Position numbers and translations under genes: made by a program | Assembly: GCA_012521405.1 (NCBI GenBank) | Contig: JAAYMK010000052.1 | Coordinates: 1 to 58,026, forward strand | DNA length: 58,026 nt | DNA from: Bacillota bacterium | Lineage (GTDB): Bacteria; Bacillota; Dethiobacteria; Dethiobacterales; Dethiobacteraceae | Direction of reading: 5' to 3' | Shown: positions 54,183-58,026 of the stretch, piece after piece | Numbering within the stretch: position 1 is the stretch's first letter | Layout of the letters: each line of letters starts with the position of its first letter | The notes under the pieces: generated by a model | Told to the model about the DNA's origin: nothing | The model's database searches: none | Seen by the model: only the letters and a program-made list of their open reading frames with translations

Positions 54183-54556
54183 TTTCTCTTTTCCAGCCCT
54201 CCTTTTTGTGCAGACCTGGCAAGGTCAGAAAAAATCTGCCGGTACTGCTTTGAAATGGTTTTCATTACTATATTATGGGTAATTCTACATAGTTAACCTA
54301 TAATCCTGCTTATTGCCGGATTTTCCTCCTATGCCGCAGCAAATTATGCAGTGTTTAAGTATGAATAATGTTTAAAGCAAAGCAGGCAAATAATTAGAAT
54401 ATTATTAATGTTGCTTGCATATCGGTTAGTGGGAGCATGATGTACAGGCAAGTAGGTTGAGTTTGGCGGGTAAAAAGTGAGAGAGGTTATCACGGCGTGG
54501 CAGATGGGGGCATAAAGGAAATAATTTATCTTAAAACATGAAGGAGGGTGGAAATT
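54183..54556. other. Intergenic region between the divergent DUF8021-like gene and TRAP operon
   Basis: This 374-bp AT-rich stretch contains no gene. On the minus strand TTAACT (54291-54296) and TATAGT (54267-54272), 18 bp apart, form a candidate promoter for the 53316-54182 gene. On the plus strand a TATAAT at 54299-54304 lacks a good -35. No convincing operator palindrome, sigma-54 site or terminator was found; no regulator gene is adjacent. Confidence 0.6.
54267..54296 (-). promoter_or_regulatory. Candidate promoter for the DUF8021-like gene
   Basis: On the minus strand the -35 TTAACT (54291-54296) and -10 TATAGT (54267-54272) are spaced 18 bp, giving a leader of about 78 nt. Confidence 0.45.
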
Positions 54557-55597
54557 TTGCAAAAAGCAGTTGCATGTATCGTTTTAAGCATAATGTTAAT
54601 AAGTTTATTCCTTGTGGGCTGTAGCGGTGAGGACAAGGCGGAAGAGGTAATTGTCTGGGAAGCAGCTTCAGGTTGGGTGCCGGGGGACATCATGAGGGAT
54701 GTCTTTGATATTTTCATAAAAGTTTTGGAAGAAAAAACTGAAGGACAATTAAAAATCAATGTTTCGGGACCGGAAACATTCCCCTCACCGGAGCAGATTA
54801 ATCTATTGCGCGACGGGGCACTTGACCTTATTGGTACCACTCCAGCTTTCTACCTGGAAGATCTGCCTGAAGGTGTGGTTTTGGCTTATACCTGGGGTAC
54901 GCGGGAAGAAAGAAGGGCGGCCGGTTTATATGATGTGGTGGATAAAGCGCACCGGGAAAGGTATAATGCTACATTTGTCACGGAAGCTCCAGCCGGAACC
55001 ATGCATATCTTTATGAAAAACCCCATCGAAAAATTATCTGATCTTCGAGGAAAAAGATTAAGAAGCCCGGCGGCATACATGCCTGCCCTGGAAGCCTTGG
55101 GTGTTACCACCATGTTTATGAGTGACGCCGATACAATTGATGCGCTCCAACAAGGCGTTATTGACGGAGCCATCAGTTCTGTAGCAACTTATGACAGTTG
55201 GAATTACTATGAAGTTGCTCCCTACACCATTTACCCCTCTTTTGCCTTTGTGTTGAGTGTCATCTTTGCCAATGTGGATAGTCTTGAAGCGTTACCTGAA
55301 CATTTACAGGAAGCTTTTTATGAAGCTGTCGAAGAGGCGGAACCGTTAATGGAAGAGTATGCAGTAAAGGAAGTAAAAAGATTTCATGACAGTGCTGCAG
55401 ATAAAGGCATTGTCGATATTCATTTTGAAGGTGCCGAAGCAGAGGAATTTTACAATATCTTTTTTGACAGGTACCTGGAAGTGGCTGTCCGGCCCAACAG
55501 CGGTGATGAAATGGCCAATCATTTAGCCGAAATTTATGCCAAGCTGAATGCACCTCCGCAAGGTAAATTTATCGGCCCCTATAACCCGGCAAATTAG
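54557..55597 (+). CDS. dctP: TRAP transporter substrate-binding lipoprotein (DctP family)
   Basis: The extracytoplasmic solute receptor of a tripartite TRAP transporter. The 346-residue protein has a lipoprotein signal with lipobox LVGC (Cys near residue 22). DctP features are the early GWVPGDIMRDVFDIF, the LKINVSGPETFPSPEQINLLRDGALDLIG segment (split by the strand-helix junction at PETF), and LRGKRLRSPAAYMPALEALGV with the substrate-binding arginine. The TTG at 54557 has AAGGAGGGTG 6 bp upstream and is preferred to GTG 54548 inside that RBS. Substrate cannot be told; an organic anion is usual. Confidence 0.9.
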   Translation: MQKAVACIVLSIMLISLFLVGCSGEDKAEEVIVWEAASGWVPGDIMRDVFDIFIKVLEEKTEGQLKINVSGPETFPSPEQINLLRDGALDLIGTTPAFYLEDLPEGVVLAYTWGTREERRAAGLYDVVDKAHRERYNATFVTEAPAGTMHIFMKNPIEKLSDLRGKRLRSPAAYMPALEALGVTTMFMSDADTIDALQQGVIDGAISSVATYDSWNYYEVAPYTIYPSFAFVLSVIFANVDSLEALPEHLQEAFYEAVEEAEPLMEEYAVKEVKRFHDSAADKGIVDIHFEGAEAEEFYNIFFDRYLEVAVRPNSGDEMANHLAEIYAKLNAPPQGKFIGPYNPAN

Positions 55598-55603
55598 CTT
55601 AAT

Positions 55604-55652
55604 GACGCATCCGGTATGTTTGCCCGATGCTTAATTGCATGCCGGGTGCGTC
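55604..55652 (+). promoter_or_regulatory. Intercistronic stem-loop between dctP and dctQ
   Basis: An 11-bp stem GACGCATCCGG (55604-55614) with CCGGGTGCGTC (55642-55652), one GU pair, lies in the 87-bp gap. No T-run follows, so it is more likely an mRNA-stabilising or processing element that favours excess receptor over membrane subunits. Confidence 0.65.
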
Positions 55653-55684
55653 CTGTTTACTCTAAAAAGGTGAGGTGAAGGCAG

Positions 55685-56242
55685 ATGAGTAAACTGGGAA
55701 AAATCGTACGCAGTCTTGTTGACAACTGGTATCGCCTGGCAATAACCATTAGCTGCCTAATTGTGACTTTAGCAATGTTAATCATTGTCGCAGAGGTTAC
55801 TGCCCGCAAGTTTTTTAATTATTCCATTCAATTTGTGATGCAGTTTAGCGGCTATACACTTTTTGCCGTTACTTTTTTCGCTGCCGCCTGGGTGCTGCGG
55901 GAAAAATCCCATTTAAGTGTTACTTTTGTCATTGATAATTTTAAACAACGAACACGTGCCATCCATGATTTAATCCTGAAAATCATTGGTTTTTTAATCA
56001 GTGTTTTTTTGCTTTATATTACCGCCCACTACTTGGTGAATAGTGTAATTGCCACAGGCATGTCAACAGAATATCCCATTCGTTTTCCTCTGGCGTATAT
56101 CTTTGTCTGGATGCCGGTAGGTTGGTTATTTATGGTGATAGAGTATTTGTTGCAAATCTGGCAGGATCTAAAGAGCCTGATAAAACCTAAACAAACTCAG
56201 AATGATCCCATGACAATAGAAGAGATGGGAGGGTTATCATGA
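55685..56242 (+). CDS. dctQ: TRAP transporter small permease subunit
   Basis: A 185-residue membrane protein with four helices, as expected for DctQ. The second-helix region contains VTARKFFNYSIQFVMQFSGYTLFAVTFFAAAWVLREKSHLSV, a family-like layout (R-K-F then a helix then REKSHLSV). AGGTGAGG is the RBS. The stop overlaps the dctM start by 4 bp (ATGA). Confidence 0.88.
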   Translation: MSKLGKIVRSLVDNWYRLAITISCLIVTLAMLIIVAEVTARKFFNYSIQFVMQFSGYTLFAVTFFAAAWVLREKSHLSVTFVIDNFKQRTRAIHDLILKIIGFLISVFLLYITAHYLVNSVIATGMSTEYPIRFPLAYIFVWMPVGWLFMVIEYLLQIWQDLKSLIKPKQTQNDPMTIEEMGGLS

Positions 56243-57546
56243 GTGTATTTTTAGTGGTAGGAGTTTTATTGGGCGTATTTTTTCTTTTAATGTTTTTAGG
56301 TTTACCGGTAGCTTTAGCATTTATTGCCGCCAACCTTTCTGTGCTTTTCCTCCACAGCGGTACCAGATTTTTTAGCCTTATAGCAGTAGGCATGTTTAAT
56401 TCTTTGAATTCCTTTGTTCTCATTGCCGTTCCCCTTTTTATCATTATGGGAGAAGTAATGGTACGGTGCCGCTTTGTTGATTTAATCACAGACGTTTCGG
56501 AGAGTATTTTTGGTAAGCTGCGCGCCCAGGATGCAATCCTGACGGTAGGTACAGGCACCGTTCTCGCAGCCTTAAGCGGTGCACCCATTGCTACCGGTGC
56601 TACCTTAGGCTCAACAATGGTACCAAGGATGATTGATAACGGTTATGCCAAATGGTTTGCAGCCGGTGCTGCCCTTGGTGGTGCCTCCCTGGCCACACTG
56701 ATTCCGCCAAGTTCGCTGGCCATTATCCTGGCAACTTTAGCCGAGGTTTCGCCCACCAGGGTACTCATTGGCGGTATTGTGCCCGGCCTTATTTGTTCAT
56801 TTTTATTTATTGTTTTTATCCTTATCAGCAGCAGAATATGGCCTCATCTTGCCCCTGCCGTGCCTGAAGGAAAAAATAAATCTTCAAAGCGTGAAATTGT
56901 GGTTAGGATACTGCGAGCGGCACCGTTGCTTTTGATTGTATTTCTCGTGGTAGGGGTGATCTTTCTTGGCATAGCCACAGCCACAGAAGCGGCAGCCTTA
57001 GGAGCACTGGGTACCATTTTACTAGGCTTCGCCTATAAAAGAATGTCTTGGAGAATATTAAAAGATACTTTAGTGGCAACGGTGAAGATGACAAGTATGC
57101 TTTTTCTCATCCTTTCAGCTTCAAGCATTTTTGGCAGGGTACTTACTCTCACCGGTGCCGGCGGTACTATTGTTAATGCCATAGTTTCAGCACCGGTTCC
57201 GCCAATAGTTGTTATACTAATTATGATTGGAAGCATTTTATTGCTGGGATGCGTAATGGACGCCATTGCCATGATGATGATAACAGTTCCCCTGTATGTT
57301 CCTGCAGTAATTGCTTTAGGTTTTGATCCGCTTTGGTTTTGTGTGTTAGTATTAATAACTACAGGAGTAGCAGGTCTCACGCCTCCGGTAGGGATGGTGC
57401 TATATGCCTTGAAAGGAGCTACCGACAAAGTAGATATGAAAGATGTATATCTAGGCGGAGCACCGTACTTTACCATTGAAATTCTGGTAATACTTTTGCT
57501 TATGGCTTTTCCTGCTCTTGGCCTCTGGCTGCCGAATCTGATTTAA
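56239..57546 (+). CDS. dctM: TRAP transporter large permease subunit
   Basis: The 435-residue, about 12-helix channel subunit of the TRAP transporter. DctM features include VALAFIAANLSVLF, a long FNSLNSFVLIAVPLFIIMGEVM, the LAALSGAPIATGATLGS loop, LIPPSSLAIILA, and the C-terminal GLTPPVGMVLYALKG. These two PP-containing loops mirror each other, as in the family's inverted repeat. Coupled to dctQ by the ATGA overlap. Confidence 0.94.
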   Translation: MSVFLVVGVLLGVFFLLMFLGLPVALAFIAANLSVLFLHSGTRFFSLIAVGMFNSLNSFVLIAVPLFIIMGEVMVRCRFVDLITDVSESIFGKLRAQDAILTVGTGTVLAALSGAPIATGATLGSTMVPRMIDNGYAKWFAAGAALGGASLATLIPPSSLAIILATLAEVSPTRVLIGGIVPGLICSFLFIVFILISSRIWPHLAPAVPEGKNKSSKREIVVRILRAAPLLLIVFLVVGVIFLGIATATEAAALGALGTILLGFAYKRMSWRILKDTLVATVKMTSMLFLILSASSIFGRVLTLTGAGGTIVNAIVSAPVPPIVVILIMIGSILLLGCVMDAIAMMMITVPLYVPAVIALGFDPLWFCVLVLITTGVAGLTPPVGMVLYALKGATDKVDMKDVYLGGAPYFTIEILVILLLMAFPALGLWLPNLI

Positions 57547-57567
57547 AGGAATTTTTGTAAACAAAAA

Positions 57568-57633
57568 ATGAGGAATCTCGCATACACTTCCCATTTACTT
57601 TCCAAAAAGAAGGCAGGGGTTCCTCATCTTTTT
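57568..57633 (+). terminator. Long-loop hairpin/terminator after dctM
   Basis: ATGAGGAA (57568-57575) pairs with TTCCTCAT (57620-57627) across a 44-nt loop, followed by C and T6. The loop is long for an intrinsic terminator but the position just after dctM and the T-run fit. A remnant of a mobile element end is the alternative. Confidence 0.5.
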
Positions 57634-57639
57634 TATGCT

Positions 57640-57914
57640 TTCCTGACATCATAGGGTATTGACTTCATGTTTGTATTTGCCATACAATGGAAACAAGACT
57701 TATGCAAGCATTTTTTCTCGAACATACGTATTTTGTTTTCAGAAAAATTGTCGTCGACCTGCGATAGTGCAAAAATCCCTGGAGATCGACGACAACTCTA
57801 AAATCTCTCTAACCTAGATAAATCAAGGCCCAGCACCATTTCTTGCTTTTTAAGCCACCCGTTTACAACCTAACGGCAAAAATTAAAAAGCCTTATTTTA
57901 TGGTGTTCTAACGG
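57640..57914 (+). promoter_or_regulatory. CRISPR leader region
   Basis: About 275 bp of AT-rich noncoding DNA precede the first repeat. A promoter candidate, TTGACT (57659-57664) and TACAAT (57683-57688), 18 bp apart, reads toward the array. A 10-bp perfect inverted repeat TTGTCGTCGA (57748-57757)/TCGACGACAA (57786-57795) with a 28-nt spacer lies in the middle. No open frame is visible. The leader assignment follows from repeat orientation: the repeat ends in ATTGAAAC, the usual 5' handle of crRNA, so transcription is left to right. Confidence 0.65.
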
Positions 57915-58026
57915 GTTTCTAGCCTACCTATAAGGAATTGAAACTGCAGATTACAGACGCCAACGGCAATCTAATAGCAATCCAGAGTTTCTAGCCTACC
58001 TATAAGGAATTGAAACATGCTTTACA
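57915..58026 (+). CRISPR. CRISPR array, leader end (two repeats visible, truncated by window end)
   Basis: Two identical 30-bp repeats at 57915-57944 and 57987-58016 begin GTTTCTAGCC and end GGAATTGAAAC; the ends GTTTC/GAAAC are complementary. The spacer between them is 42 bp (57945-57986), and a second spacer begins at 58017. The repeat type, with an ATTGAAAC 3' end, is of the kind associated with type I-B and III systems in clostridia. No cas gene lies in the window, so the type is inference. Confidence 0.92.

Noticed and set aside
54500-54530. Sigma-54 promoter before the TRAP operon (TGGCAG...GGCAT)
   Set aside because: The GG to GC spacing is one base too short and no enhancer-binding regulator gene is nearby.
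57748-57795. Inverted repeat as an intrinsic terminator
   Set aside because: The 28-nt loop is long and no T-run follows; it is kept as an unexplained element of the CRISPR leader.

Overview
The window looks like the chromosome of an anaerobic, rod-shaped, probably endospore-forming Firmicute of the clostridial type. The evidence is a complete Rnf complex, the classical Bacillus/Clostridia gene order maf-radC-mreBCD-min-spoIVF-rplU-prp-rpmA-spo0B-obg, a LonB protease, a SpoIVFA/SpoIVFB pair, and the Firmicutes-type cleavable N-terminus on ribosomal protein L27. The genus cannot be fixed from sequence alone.

Layout. 1-700: six tRNA genes (Asp partial, Gly, Arg, His, Leu, Gly). 742-8966: protein quality control (tig, clpP, clpX, lonB, lonA) with the GTPase engB. 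9053-13135: valS and folC. 13367-18490: rnfCDGEAB, an ion-pumping ferredoxin:NAD oxidoreductase. 18523-22590: a highly structured leader RNA followed by two complex-I-like antiporter subunits, the second carrying seven 25-residue repeats near its C-terminus. 22606-44698: isoprenoid/Gx membrane protein, maf, radC, cell shape and division (mreBCD, mrdA, minCDE, rodA), sporulation proteolysis (spoIVFA/FB), a B12-type radical SAM protein with its partner and rng, the L21/L27 ribosomal cluster with prp, spo0B, obg, nadD, an RRM protein, yqeK, an LCP-like protein and rsfS.

A tRNA-Ala gene at 44773-44848 ends the conserved core. After it the content becomes accessory and Arg codon use shifts toward AGA/AGG. 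This part holds mogA (minus strand), then a promoter, a riboswitch-like leader and terminator ahead of tupABC (tungstate uptake), two moeA paralogues (one fused to a periplasmic-binding-like domain), moaA, moaC and a MOSC gene. Together these import W/Mo oxyanion and build molybdopterin cofactor, consistent with tungsten or molybdenum enzymes encoded elsewhere. Next come a SnoaL/DUF8021-like gene on the minus strand and a divergent TRAP transporter (dctP, dctQ, dctM). The window ends in a CRISPR leader and the first two repeats of an array.

The most interesting signals are: (1) the tupA leader, whose P2 helix and terminator stem share a sequence that could form an antiterminator; (2) the 130-nt leader before the antiporter pair, closed by a perfect 8-bp helix just ahead of the Shine-Dalgarno sequence; (3) the 7 x 25-residue helical repeat in the antiporter subunit, placed like the lateral helix of NuoL; (4) a promoter-leader-terminator unit before the radical SAM gene; (5) an RnfG with two flavinylation-type motifs. 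All functional statements are inferences from sequence reading; no database search was run.
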